From: Bacillota bacterium
Lineage (GTDB): Bacteria; Bacillota; Clostridia; Lachnospirales; Bianqueaceae
Direction of reading: 5' to 3'
Assembly (NCBI GenBank): GCA_017474705.1
Contig: JAFVHC010000359.1
Location: 1-8,792, forward strand
Length of the DNA stretch: 8,792 bases
The position numbers and the translations under genes were made by a program. The notes under the pieces are model-generated. The model saw nothing but the letters and a program-made list of their open reading frames with translations. It was not told the origin of the DNA and made no database searches. Below are positions 1 to 7,387 of this stretch, one piece after another; the first letter of the stretch is position 1; the number at the start of each line of letters is the position of its first letter.

Positions 1-287
1 ATCGGCTCAAGATCCCCCGCGAGGATCAGGTAGAATCCGGTACGGCAGCCCATCGGCCCCCAATAGATATCTTTGGAAGCCCACTCCGGGTCGTTGCGCA
101 GATAAGTAGCGATCAGATGTTCCAAAGCATGACAGACACCTGTGGACATGACAGGTTCACGATTCGGCGCGGTCATCCGGACATCAAAGGTCGTTAACAC
201 GACATCGCCGATCCGGTCCTTGCGGGAAACGTATACACCGGGCAAAAGATGCAGATGATCGACGGTAAAACTGGGTATCTTTTCCAT
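1..287 (-). CDS. luxS: S-ribosylhomocysteine lyase LuxS, N-terminal part (cut by window edge)
   Basis: Encodes the first 95 residues of LuxS, the cytosolic metalloenzyme that splits S-ribosylhomocysteine into homocysteine and the AI-2 precursor DPD. Reading the minus strand from the ATG at 287-285 gives a close family match: FTVDH near residue 7, LLPGVYVSRKDRIGD at about 14-28, the metal-binding HALEH (H53, E56, H57), and GPMGCRTGFYL with the catalytic cysteine at C81. The third metal ligand, a cysteine farther along in the family, lies beyond the window. The start is supported by an AAGGAG ribosome binding site (complement of 295-300), 7 bases upstream. The gene is transcribed divergently from the lactonase gene and has its own promoter candidate in the 126-base gap. 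The frame is open to base 1 with no sign of damage. Family identity is clear; whether AI-2 is used as a signal here or is only a by-product of methyl recycling cannot be told. Confidence 0.97.
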   Translation of the reverse strand, partial: MEKIPSFTVDHLHLLPGVYVSRKDRIGDVVLTTFDVRMTAPNREPVMSTGVCHALEHLIATYLRNDPEWASKDIYWGPMGCRTGFYLILAGDLEP

Positions 288-319
288 AAACTGGCTCCTT
301 TTTTGTTCACTCTTTAGAT

Positions 320-348
320 AGTATACCAAACCTGTTTTGGAAAGTCGA
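320..348 (-). promoter_or_regulatory. Candidate luxS promoter
   Basis: On the minus strand a TATACT -10 box (complement of 320-325) is preceded by a 17-base spacer and a TCGACT -35 box (complement of 343-348, 4 of 6 to TTGACA). Its position just upstream of the luxS ribosome binding site (295-300) fits a short leader. Inferred from consensus matching only. Confidence 0.55.
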
Positions 349-355
349 TAGAAAA

Positions 356-384
356 TTGACTTCTTTAAATAGATGAAGTAAAAT
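356..384 (+). promoter_or_regulatory. Candidate promoter of the lactonase-leuS unit
   Basis: TTGACT (356-361) and TAAAAT (379-384) are separated by exactly 17 bases, a good sigma-A-type match (5 of 6 in each box). An AT-rich stretch follows, then the AGGAGG ribosome binding site at 403-408. It lies back-to-back with the luxS promoter: the two -35 boxes are only 7 bases apart. Confidence 0.65.
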
Positions 385-413
385 ATATGAGATAAAATAT
401 ACAGGAGGCAGCC

Positions 414-1478
414 ATGAAAGAATATGTATTTGTCGGTACGTATACCAATACGACGAGCAAAGGCATCTATGGATTCTCGCAGGAAAACGGCTATATCACC
501 GAACCGGTGCTGTTGGCGGTGGAAGAGTCGCCGACATATCTCTGCGTCAATAAAGCCGGCACGATCCTATACAGTGTGGAAGAACCGGAAAATGGCTGCG
601 GAAAAGTTGCATCATATGATATTTTGAGAGATGAAGCCGGGCTGGTCAAAGGTCTGGAACGCACTTCATTGAGAGAAGCTCCGAGCCTTGGCGCTTGTCA
701 CGTCGTCCTGTCTCCGGATGAAAAGTTTCTCATCATCACGACCTATGTCGACGCGACGGTCCAGGTATATGAGATCCTTGCGGATGGGTCCGTCGGAAAG
801 CTATGCTACAAGCTGATCCGTCAAGGTAAAGGCCCGAATCCGGACCGGCAGGAAAAAGCTCATGCGCACAGCGTCACCTTCGCACCGGATGGATCCTATT
901 TCTACCTCTGCGATCTGGGTACGGATCATCTGGCGGCATATCGGTTGACATCTGCCGGAGAGATCGTTTCCATCCCGGATAAGACCGTCGATTGTCCTGC
1001 AGGCTATGGTCCGCGTCACATGGTCTTCAGCCCTGACGGGGCACATGCCTATGTCGCGGCCGAGATCGTCGACCACCTGCTGCATTACGTCTGCGAGGAT
1101 GGCAGGATGCTTTATGTACAGGATCTTCTGGCAACACGAGATCAGGATCCTGCGAATACCTCCGCTGCCGTCCGTGTCAGCAGCGATGGACGTTTCGTTT
1201 ACATCTCTAACCGCGGAGAGAACACGATCACGGTATACCGTGTCCGTCCGGACGGTACGCTGCTGCAGATCCAGAGACTGCGTTCCCAGGGGCGTACACC
1301 GCGTGAATTTGCGCTCAGCCTGGACGAGACCGTCGCATATGCTGGCAACCAGGATTCAGACGCGCTCGCCATTTTCCTCAGAGATCCGGAAACGGGCTTG
1401 CTGAAAACGAACGGTGTGACTAAAGCCATCGGAAGTCCCGTCGCCATCGTCTCTGTACCGAACGGGCATATTGATTAA
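414..1478 (+). CDS. pgl: 6-phosphogluconolactonase-family beta-propeller protein (YbhE/Pgl type)
   Basis: A 354-residue soluble protein of the lactonase (seven-bladed beta-propeller) family. Characterised members hydrolyse 6-phosphogluconolactone to 6-phosphogluconate in the oxidative pentose phosphate pathway. It opens with the typical VFVGTYT and carries repeated blade motifs: LSPDEKFL (99-106), AHSVTFAPDG (151-160), the conserved GPRH followed by FSPDG (199-209), VSSDGRFVYISNRG (255-268) and PREFALS (296-302). Length and layout match the family with no truncation. No signal peptide or membrane segment is seen, so it should be cytosolic. The ATG at 414 is set by AGGAGG 5 bases upstream and a good promoter. 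leuS starts 39 bases after its stop with no terminator between, so co-transcription is likely. Some family members act on other lactones or have no proven activity; the family is certain, the exact substrate is inferred. Confidence 0.9.
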   Translation: MKEYVFVGTYTNTTSKGIYGFSQENGYITEPVLLAVEESPTYLCVNKAGTILYSVEEPENGCGKVASYDILRDEAGLVKGLERTSLREAPSLGACHVVLSPDEKFLIITTYVDATVQVYEILADGSVGKLCYKLIRQGKGPNPDRQEKAHAHSVTFAPDGSYFYLCDLGTDHLAAYRLTSAGEIVSIPDKTVDCPAGYGPRHMVFSPDGAHAYVAAEIVDHLLHYVCEDGRMLYVQDLLATRDQDPANTSAAVRVSSDGRFVYISNRGENTITVYRVRPDGTLLQIQRLRSQGRTPREFALSLDETVAYAGNQDSDALAIFLRDPETGLLKTNGVTKAIGSPVAIVSVPNGHID

Positions 1479-1517
1479 GTTTGCTGTACCTTTACATAAC
1501 ACAAGGAGGAAACTTCG

Positions 1518-3926
1518 TTGAACCGCTACGATCATAAGGCCATTGAAAAGAAATGGCAGAACATCTGGGATGAGCAGCATGCCTTCCATGCAGATGATGA
1601 TACTTCAAAACCCAAATACTACGCTCTGATCGAGTTCCCGTATCCGTCAGGACAGGGCCTGCACGTAGGTCATCCGCGTCCTTACACGGCTATGGATATC
1701 GTATCCCGCAAGCGCCGCATGCAGGGCTATAATGTCCTGTTCCCCATGGGGTGGGACGCATTCGGTCTGCCTACCGAAAACTACGCCATCAAGAACAAGA
1801 TCCATCCGAAGACCGTTACCGAGAACAACATCGCACATTTCAAAGAGCAGATGAAGTCCATCGGATTCTCCTTCGACTGGGACCGTGAAGTCAATACAAC
1901 CGATCCGAATTATTATAAATGGACACAGTGGATCTTCCTGCAGATGTTCAAGAAAGGCCTTGCCTACAAGCAGGAGATGGCCATCAACTGGTGCCCGTCC
2001 TGTAAGGTAGGCCTGGCCAATGAAGAAGTCGTCGACGGCTGCTGCGAACGCTGCGGCACGCAGGTCGAGCATCGCCGCAAATCCCAGTGGATGCTGCGCA
2101 TCACCGCGTATGCACAGCGCCTGATCGATGATCTGGAAGGCCTGGATTTCATCGAGCGCGTCAAGACCCAGCAGATCAACTGGATCGGCCGTTCCGAAGG
2201 CGCAGAGGTGGATTTCATCGCTAATGGACAGAAACTGCGCATCTTCACGACCCGCCCGGATACGCTGTTCGGCGCGACCTATATGGTCATGAGCCCCGAG
2301 CATCCCTATATCGATGATTGGAAGGATCAGATCGAGAATTTCGACGAGATCATGGAATATCGCAAGTTCGCTGCCTCCAAGTCCGATTTCGATCGTACCG
2401 AGATGGCGAAGGAAAAGACCGGTGTCGAGATCAAAGGCGTGAAGGCCATCAACCCGGTGACCGGCACCGAGATCCCGATCTGGATCTCCGACTACGTCCT
2501 GATGACCTATGGTACCGGCGCGATCATGGCTGTTCCAGGTCATGACACCCGTGACTGGGAATTCGCGACCAAGTTCGGCCTGCCCATCATCGAAGTCGTG
2601 GCAGGCGGCGATATCACCAAGGAAGCCTTCACCGACATCCAGACCGGTACGATGATCAATTCCGGTTTCCTGGATGGTATGTCTGTAGAAGAAGCAAAGA
2701 AAGCCATCATCGACTGGCTGGTCGAGAAGGGCATCGGTGAGCGCAAGGTCAACTTCAAGCTGCGCGACTGGGTCTTCTCCCGTCAGCGTTACTGGGGCGA
2801 GCCGATTCCGTTGGTCTACTGCGAGCATTGCGGTGGATGGCAGGCACTGCCTGAGGAATCTTTGCCGCTGGTCCTGCCCGAGGTCGAAAGCTGCGAGCCC
2901 GGTCCGGACGGTGAAAGCCCGCTGGCTGCGATGGAAGAGTGGATCAATACCACCTGTCCTGTCTGCGGTGGCCCCGCTCGTCGTGAGACCGATACCATGC
3001 CGCAGTGGGCCGGATCATCCTGGTATTTCCTGCGCTACATGGATCCTCATAACGATACGGCTCTGGCTTCTAAAGAAGCAATGGCATATTGGAGCCCGAT
3101 CGACTGGTACAACGGCGGTATGGAGCATACCACGCTGCATCTGCTGTATTCCCGATTCTGGCATAAATTCCTGTATGACATCGGCGTCGTGCCGACGAAA
3201 GAACCCTATCAGAAGCGTACGTCTCATGGTATGATCCTTGGTTCTGACGGCCAGAAGATGTCCAAATCCCGCGGCAACGTGGTCAACCCGGACGAGATCG
3301 TAGATGAATTCGGTGCGGACACCATGCGTATGTATGAGATGTTCATCGGTGACTTTGAGAAGGCCGCTCCCTGGTCGGAGCAGGGCGTCAAAGGATGCCG
3401 CCGTTTCCTGGAACGTATCTGGAAGATGCAGGAAAATGTCTCCGAGGAGACCGGTTATTCCAAAGCCCTGGAAGTTTCCATGCACCGCACCATCAAGAAA
3501 GTCTCGCAGGATTATGAGACCCTGAAGTTCAATACAGCGATCGCTGCTATGATGGCTCTGATGAACGAGTTCACCGCCGCCGGGACTGTTACGAAGGACG
3601 AATGGAAGACCTTCCTCATCCTGCTGAACCCTGTCGCCCCGCATATCACGGAAGAGCTTTGGCAGATCGCCGGCGAGCCCGGCTTCCTGTTCCAGCAGTC
3701 ATGGCCGGAATACGATGAAGCGAAGACCGTGGAAGATCGCATCTCTATCGCGGTGCAGATCATGGGCAAGACCCGCGGTAACGTAGAGATCGCCAAAGAG
3801 GCCGATCAGGAAGAAGCCCTTGCGGCCGTCCGTTCAGATGCTCGCCTGAACGCGCTGATCGATGGCAAGAACATTATCAAAGTAGTCTACGTCCCCGGAC
3901 GCATCATCAATATCATAGCAAAATAA
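1518..3926 (+). CDS. leuS: Leucyl-tRNA synthetase
   Basis: Class I synthetase that activates leucine and charges tRNA-Leu in the cytosol. The 802 residues show the whole bacterial LeuRS plan: HVGH signature at 49-52; cysteine pairs CPSC (C159, C162) and CERC (C176, C179) that would bind zinc; the CP1 editing domain with TRPDT (245-249) and GHDTRD (341-346, D346 being the equivalent of the conserved editing aspartate); a second cysteine set C435, C438, C480, C483; WAGSSWYFLRYMDP (498-510); KMSKS at 580-584; and a tRNA-binding C-terminal part ending in VPGRIINIIAK. The start is a TTG at 1518, fixed by AAGGAGG at 1503-1509 (8-base spacing) and by alignment of NRYDHKAIEKKWQ with family N-termini. 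Only 39 bases separate it from the lactonase gene, so there is no room for a T-box leader. The GHPRPYTAMD and LPTENYA signatures differ from the B. subtilis type. All catalytic residues are present. Confidence 0.98.
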   Translation: MNRYDHKAIEKKWQNIWDEQHAFHADDDTSKPKYYALIEFPYPSGQGLHVGHPRPYTAMDIVSRKRRMQGYNVLFPMGWDAFGLPTENYAIKNKIHPKTVTENNIAHFKEQMKSIGFSFDWDREVNTTDPNYYKWTQWIFLQMFKKGLAYKQEMAINWCPSCKVGLANEEVVDGCCERCGTQVEHRRKSQWMLRITAYAQRLIDDLEGLDFIERVKTQQINWIGRSEGAEVDFIANGQKLRIFTTRPDTLFGATYMVMSPEHPYIDDWKDQIENFDEIMEYRKFAASKSDFDRTEMAKEKTGVEIKGVKAINPVTGTEIPIWISDYVLMTYGTGAIMAVPGHDTRDWEFATKFGLPIIEVVAGGDITKEAFTDIQTGTMINSGFLDGMSVEEAKKAIIDWLVEKGIGERKVNFKLRDWVFSRQRYWGEPIPLVYCEHCGGWQALPEESLPLVLPEVESCEPGPDGESPLAAMEEWINTTCPVCGGPARRETDTMPQWAGSSWYFLRYMDPHNDTALASKEAMAYWSPIDWYNGGMEHTTLHLLYSRFWHKFLYDIGVVPTKEPYQKRTSHGMILGSDGQKMSKSRGNVVNPDEIVDEFGADTMRMYEMFIGDFEKAAPWSEQGVKGCRRFLERIWKMQENVSEETGYSKALEVSMHRTIKKVSQDYETLKFNTAIAAMMALMNEFTAAGTVTKDEWKTFLILLNPVAPHITEELWQIAGEPGFLFQQSWPEYDEAKTVEDRISIAVQIMGKTRGNVEIAKEADQEEALAAVRSDARLNALIDGKNIIKVVYVPGRIINIIAK

Positions 3927-3942
3927 ACGCCGCGGGCGTTTT
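3925..3942 (+). terminator. Short hairpin between leuS and glyA, weak terminator or attenuator
   Basis: AAACGCC (3925-3931) and GGCGTTT (3935-3941) form a perfect 7-bp stem closed by a GCG triloop, starting inside the leuS stop codon and running into TTTT (3939-3942). The stem is short and the T run overlaps it, so partial termination or mRNA 3'-end protection is as likely as full termination. The glyA ribosome binding site lies 13 bases beyond it. Confidence 0.4.
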
Positions 3943-3967
3943 GAATTACTGCTGAAGGAGTTATTAC

Positions 3968-5200
3968 ATGTACGATTTTGAAGAGATCCGTAAAGTCGAT
4001 CCGGAGGTCGCTGAGGCGATCGCGAAAGAAGTATCCCGTCAGAATGGAAAGATCGAGCTGATCGCCTCCGAAAACTTTGTTTCTAAAGCCGTTATGGCGG
4101 CCATGGGCTCTCCTTTGACCAACAAATACGCAGAAGGATATCCAGGCAAGCGCTATTATGGCGGCTGCGAGTATGTGGACGTCACCGAGACCCTGGCCAT
4201 CGAGCGTGCCAAGGCCCTGTTCGGCGCAGAGCATGCGAATGTACAGCCTCATTCCGGTTCTCAGGCGAACTTCGCCGTATACACAGCGTTCCTGAAACCT
4301 GGTGATACGATCATGGGCATGAGCCTGGCCGAAGGCGGCCATTTGACCCATGGGAGTCCGGTCAATGTATCCGGTTTACAGTATAATATCGTCAGTTATG
4401 GCGTAGATCAGGAGACAGGCCGCATCGATTATGATGAGGTGGAGCGTCTTGCAAAGGAACATCATCCGAAGCTGATCATCGCCGGTGCCAGCGCATACTC
4501 CCGCATCATCGATTTCGAGCGTTTCTCCAAGATCGCCAAAGAAGTCGGCGCCATCTTCATGGTCGACATGGCCCATATCGCAGGCCTTGTCGCCGCCGGA
4601 CTCCATCCGAGCCCGGTCCCGTATGCGGACGTCGTCACCACGACCACGCACAAGACCCTGAGAGGCCCCAGAGGCGGCCTGATCCTGTGCAAGGCAGAAC
4701 ATGCCAAGGCCATCGATAAAGCCATCTTCCCGGGCATCCAGGGCGGTCCTCTGTGCCATGTGATCGCGGCCAAGGCCGTCTGCTTCAAGGAAGACATGGA
4801 ACCTTCTTTCAAGGATTACCAGCTGCAGATCATCAAGAACGCACAGGCACTGGCAGAAGGCCTCCTGAAGCGCGGCTTCGATCTGGTCTCCCATGGTACC
4901 GACAATCACCTGATGCTGGTCGACCTGCGGTCCAAGGGTGTCACTGGCAAGAAAGCCGAAAAGCTTCTGGACAGTGTCGGTATCACCTGCAACAAGAACG
5001 CCATCCCGCATGATCCGGAAAAACCCTTCGTGACCAGCGGTATCCGCTTAGGAACACCGGCGGTCACCACGCGCGGCATGAAGGAAGCCGACATGGACGA
5101 GATCGCAGCGATCATCGACTTGATCATCACTGATCCGAACGCTGTCGAAGAGGCATCCGGCAGAGTGCAGGCACTTCTTGCGAAGTATCCCTTATACTAA
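3968..5200 (+). CDS. glyA: Serine hydroxymethyltransferase
   Basis: PLP-dependent cytosolic enzyme that interconverts serine and glycine while loading tetrahydrofolate with a one-carbon unit. The 410 residues align along the whole family: LIASENFVS (31-39), NKYAEGYPGKRYYGG (52-66), QPHSGSQAN (93-101), GGHLTHG (123-129), MVDMAHIAGL (198-207, with PLP-contacting D200 and H203), and TTTTHKTLRGPRGG (224-237) with K229 as the PLP-forming lysine, the same number as in the E. coli enzyme. The C-terminus contains TSGIRLGTPAVTTRG, which binds the substrate carboxylate. The ATG at 3968 has AAGGAG at 3955-3960, 7 bases upstream. It follows leuS by 41 bases with only a small hairpin between, so it can be read from the leuS transcript or from an internal promoter that I could not identify. 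An intrinsic terminator lies 10 bases after its stop. Confidence 0.98.
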   Translation: MYDFEEIRKVDPEVAEAIAKEVSRQNGKIELIASENFVSKAVMAAMGSPLTNKYAEGYPGKRYYGGCEYVDVTETLAIERAKALFGAEHANVQPHSGSQANFAVYTAFLKPGDTIMGMSLAEGGHLTHGSPVNVSGLQYNIVSYGVDQETGRIDYDEVERLAKEHHPKLIIAGASAYSRIIDFERFSKIAKEVGAIFMVDMAHIAGLVAAGLHPSPVPYADVVTTTTHKTLRGPRGGLILCKAEHAKAIDKAIFPGIQGGPLCHVIAAKAVCFKEDMEPSFKDYQLQIIKNAQALAEGLLKRGFDLVSHGTDNHLMLVDLRSKGVTGKKAEKLLDSVGITCNKNAIPHDPEKPFVTSGIRLGTPAVTTRGMKEADMDEIAAIIDLIITDPNAVEEASGRVQALLAKYPLY

Positions 5201-5209
5201 AACAAATAT

Positions 5210-5243
5210 GAAAGACCGATTCATGAAAATGAGTCGGCCTTTT
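5210..5243 (+). terminator. Intrinsic terminator after glyA
   Basis: AAAG-A-CCGA-T-TCAT (5211-5224) pairs with ATGA-G-TCGG-C-CTTT (5229-5242) around a GAAA tetraloop (5225-5228). There is one A-C mismatch and one G-T pair in the stem. The 3' arm ends in CCTTTTCC, with a further TTT at 5247-5249. Position and shape fit the end of the housekeeping transcript. The T-tract is short, so efficiency is uncertain. Confidence 0.7.
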
Positions 5244-5281
5244 CCGTTTATGACATCCAAATATACCTTTCACGCAGGATC

Positions 5282-5310
5282 TATAATTGACAGTGAAGTT
5301 GTTGTATACT
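5282..5310 (+). promoter_or_regulatory. Possible promoter for the two-component/lipoprotein unit
   Basis: TATACT at 5305-5310 sits at a suitable distance before the regulator gene's ribosome binding site (5323-5327), but the hexamer 17 bases upstream (5282-5287, TATAAT) is a poor -35. A perfect TTGACA at 5287-5292 is only 12 bases from the -10, too close for standard use. This would fit a promoter that needs an activator, which is common for self-regulated LytTR systems, but that is inference. Confidence 0.3.
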
Positions 5311-5326
5311 TCGGTTAACAGTGGAG
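5287..5326 (+). repeat. Imperfect 12-base direct repeat upstream of the response regulator
   Basis: TTGACAGTGAAG (5287-5298) and TTAACAGTGGAG (5315-5326) agree at 10 of 12 positions with start points 28 bases apart. LytTR proteins typically bind tandem direct repeats in their target promoters, so this could be an autoregulatory site. The second copy overlaps the ribosome binding site, so part of the similarity may be chance. Confidence 0.3.
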
Positions 5327-5332
5327 GAGATC

Positions 5333-6046
5333 ATGAGAATTGTGATTTGTGATGATGATGCCTTGGCATTGCAGACTTTGGAGAATGAAGTTCGGCAGTT
5401 TATGGCAGATAAAGATATCGGATACTCTTTATTAACATACGATCATAGCCGACAACTAGACTTTGACTTGGAAGATACAGCCGCTGCTGACGTATATATT
5501 CTGGACATCGATATGCCGATAGTGGGAGGTATTGATATTGCATCGCGCATCAAAAGCATGTATCCAAGGGCAATGGTTTTCTTCTACACATCACATTCGG
5601 AATTTGCGACACAAGGGTACCGGATGGGTGTCCGTAGATATATTCTTAAGCAGGACATGAAGGAAAGCCTTGAAGAAGCTCTGAATTATGCCTATAAAGA
5701 ATATATCTCCGCCAAGAAGCATACGATCAGCCTTTTCAACGCGCATGATACGATCAATCTACCCATTTCCGAGATCCTCTATGTGGAGCGCGATAACAGA
5801 CGTCTGAAGATCACTGTGCAAGGCCGCAAAACTTATTATGACACGCGCAGCATCAAAGAATTCCAGAAGAAGTTGAATGACCCGACTTTCATTCTTGTTG
5901 ACAAAGGGGTACTGATCCACATCGATTTTGTATTCAAGACCGAGAACAATACCGTCACTATGTTTGACCAAGAAACATTCACGATCAGCCGGCGCCGCAT
6001 GGGAGAAGTCAAAGAACTGATCATGCGCTATTGGAAGGAGGTATGA
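5333..6046 (+). CDS. LytTR-family response regulator (AgrA-like)
   Basis: A 237-residue cytosolic transcription regulator. Residues 1-115 form a receiver domain: the acidic pocket CDDD (6-9), VYILDIDMP with the phospho-accepting D58, the T86/S87 switch in FYTSHSEF, and the conserved lysine K106. Residues 129-235 form a LytTR DNA-binding domain, recognisable from LPISEILYVERDNRRLKI, YYDTRSIKEFQKKL and ISRRRMGEVKELI. I chose the ATG at 5333 because GGAGG (5323-5327) lies 5 bases before it and MRIVICDDD is a normal receiver start; the in-frame GTG at 5321 overlaps that ribosome binding site. It is the first gene of a unit with the sensor kinase, whose start lies 2 bases after this stop, so the two are surely a cognate pair. 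Oddity: the lysine is followed by Q rather than the usual P (ILKQD). Composition is close to the housekeeping genes. Targets are unknown; autoregulation and control of the downstream lipoprotein are plausible. Confidence 0.93.
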   Translation: MRIVICDDDALALQTLENEVRQFMADKDIGYSLLTYDHSRQLDFDLEDTAAADVYILDIDMPIVGGIDIASRIKSMYPRAMVFFYTSHSEFATQGYRMGVRRYILKQDMKESLEEALNYAYKEYISAKKHTISLFNAHDTINLPISEILYVERDNRRLKITVQGRKTYYDTRSIKEFQKKLNDPTFILVDKGVLIHIDFVFKTENNTVTMFDQETFTISRRRMGEVKELIMRYWKEV

Positions 6047-6048
6047 CC

Positions 6049-7362
6049 ATGTGGTACCCTTGGGAAGTGATACCGATCACGATCGAGGGCTTTTTAGTCT
6101 CTGGCCTTCTTAGATTTGTATACAACAAAAGAGCCATTAATATGACACGGCAGCTCTTTGGGGCAGTGATTTATATTATGGCCGTCTTATGGTTGAGATG
6201 GATGCGTTTTGATTTTGAAATCGTCGCTTGGTGTACCATAGTACTTGTAATTGGCCTATCCGTTTCAGTACTTGAAGGATCCTTGTCGTCTAAGTGTTTT
6301 GCTGCAGCACTTTCAGTTTTGATCTTATTCATAATTCAATATACTGTTCGCTATGGGTGCTCATTATTATTCAATCAAAGATGGCGAGGCAGAAGTTCTC
6401 AAATCGTTATACTATCTTTGAATCAAGCCGGGACGATGACATATTACGTATTCATCGAATTGTGTTATTGCTTCATTGTATGGGTTCTTTATCATAAACC
6501 GAAAAGTGACGTTTTATTTCAAAAGAGAGAAGAGTGGTTACTGACATGGATCATATTATCAGCAGTATCATTATCAACAGGGCTGTTTTATGGTGCATTT
6601 CGATATACTTCCCTTCACATTTTGGAATTTTGCATGATCACAGCAGTGCTGATCGTTTTGCTTTTTGCATTCATTATGGTACTTCTCTTTTCTTCTTTGA
6701 TCAAGCAAAGAAATAAACAGTATCAATGGGAAAAGGTACTACTGGAGAATCAAATCTTATCGGCTTCTTATGAGCAGATCGTTCTCAAAAACGAAGAACT
6801 CATGAAACAAAAGCATGATTTTAAAAAGCACCTGATGGTGATTCGAAATATGGATGCTTCAGATAGTCGAACATTAATTGAACAATTGTTGAATGATTCA
6901 TCAAAACCTGTTCTGAAAGTTTACTCTGGAGACCCCTACATTGATGCAGTCATCAATTCAAAAATCGATGAAATGACTCGTAATAGAATAACTTATCAGT
7001 ACTCGATCGATGTACCACAGCCTCTCAATATATCTCCTTCTGATATTTGCATTATTCTTTTCAATCTTATAGAAAATGCGATAGAAGCATGCGAAAAAAT
7101 AGATGAATGCAAGAAGCGATTTATAGAATTATCGATCAGTCGCAAAGGACAATATGTAGCGATAGTATGTAGGAATTCTATTACTCCTGGTTCTGTGACC
7201 GAAGCAGCCTTGCACCATTCGACAAAAAAAGAACAAGGCCACGGGTTCGGCCTTGTATGCATTAAAGAATGTGCAGAATGCAATGGTGGAAGTATTTCAT
7301 TTGATATAGAAGAGGAGCAGTTAACGACAAAAGTACTGTTCATGGAAAATCTGATTTCATAG
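6049..7362 (+). CDS. Membrane sensor histidine kinase with GHKL ATPase domain (AgrC/ComD-type)
   Basis: A 437-residue kinase expected to sense a signal at the membrane and phosphorylate the preceding LytTR regulator. The N-terminal half holds six or seven hydrophobic segments (about 6-25, 36-50, 56-76, 84-101, 127-147, 163-183, 191-218), the multi-span sensor layout of peptide-pheromone kinases. A charged, probably coiled-coil linker (219-255) leads to the phospho-accepting H256 in KHDFKKHL. The C-terminal ATPase has the N box FNLIENAIEAC (338-348) and the G box QGHGFGL (396-402). The ATG at 6049 has AAGGAGG (6035-6041) 7 bases upstream. The ATG at 6043 would overlap the regulator stop but is only 1 base from the ribosome binding site. 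The family usually has N where this protein has K260 (HDxxN). The gene is AT-rich (23 of 60 GC in bases 6301-6360) unlike the regulator. No peptide-precursor or AgrB-like gene is adjacent, so the ligand is unknown. Confidence 0.92.
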   Translation: MWYPWEVIPITIEGFLVSGLLRFVYNKRAINMTRQLFGAVIYIMAVLWLRWMRFDFEIVAWCTIVLVIGLSVSVLEGSLSSKCFAAALSVLILFIIQYTVRYGCSLLFNQRWRGRSSQIVILSLNQAGTMTYYVFIELCYCFIVWVLYHKPKSDVLFQKREEWLLTWIILSAVSLSTGLFYGAFRYTSLHILEFCMITAVLIVLLFAFIMVLLFSSLIKQRNKQYQWEKVLLENQILSASYEQIVLKNEELMKQKHDFKKHLMVIRNMDASDSRTLIEQLLNDSSKPVLKVYSGDPYIDAVINSKIDEMTRNRITYQYSIDVPQPLNISPSDICIILFNLIENAIEACEKIDECKKRFIELSISRKGQYVAIVCRNSITPGSVTEAALHHSTKKEQGHGFGLVCIKECAECNGGSISFDIEEEQLTTKVLFMENLIS

Positions 7363-7387
7363 CAGATGAATAGAAAGATGTGGGAAT

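Noticed and set aside
1479..1517. T-box or other riboswitch before leuS
   Set aside because: The gap is only 39 bases and consists of a spacer and ribosome binding site, with no room for a specifier hairpin.
1647..2828. Long open frame (393 codons) on the minus strand inside leuS
   Set aside because: It lies wholly antisense to a complete, motif-rich LeuRS. Its protein is an artefact of GC-rich codon usage with low-information D/H/G-rich sequence, and there is no ribosome binding site or recognisable domain. The same applies to the antisense frames within glyA (4376-5011) and elsewhere in leuS (3015-3644).
5208..5318. Open frame of 36 codons between glyA and the response regulator, considered as a signal-peptide precursor for the AgrC-like kinase
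   Set aside because: It has no ribosome binding site, begins inside the glyA terminator hairpin, and the peptide lacks the amphipathic leader, core cysteine and acidic tail of AgrD-like precursors.
5321..5335. GTG at 5321 as the response regulator start
   Set aside because: The GTG is part of the GTGGAGGAG ribosome binding site. The ATG at 5333 has correct spacing and gives a normal receiver-domain N-terminus.
6031..6051. TTG at 6031 or ATG at 6043 as the kinase start
   Set aside because: Both put the AAGGAGG site inside or directly against the start codon. The ATG at 6049 leaves a 7-base spacer.
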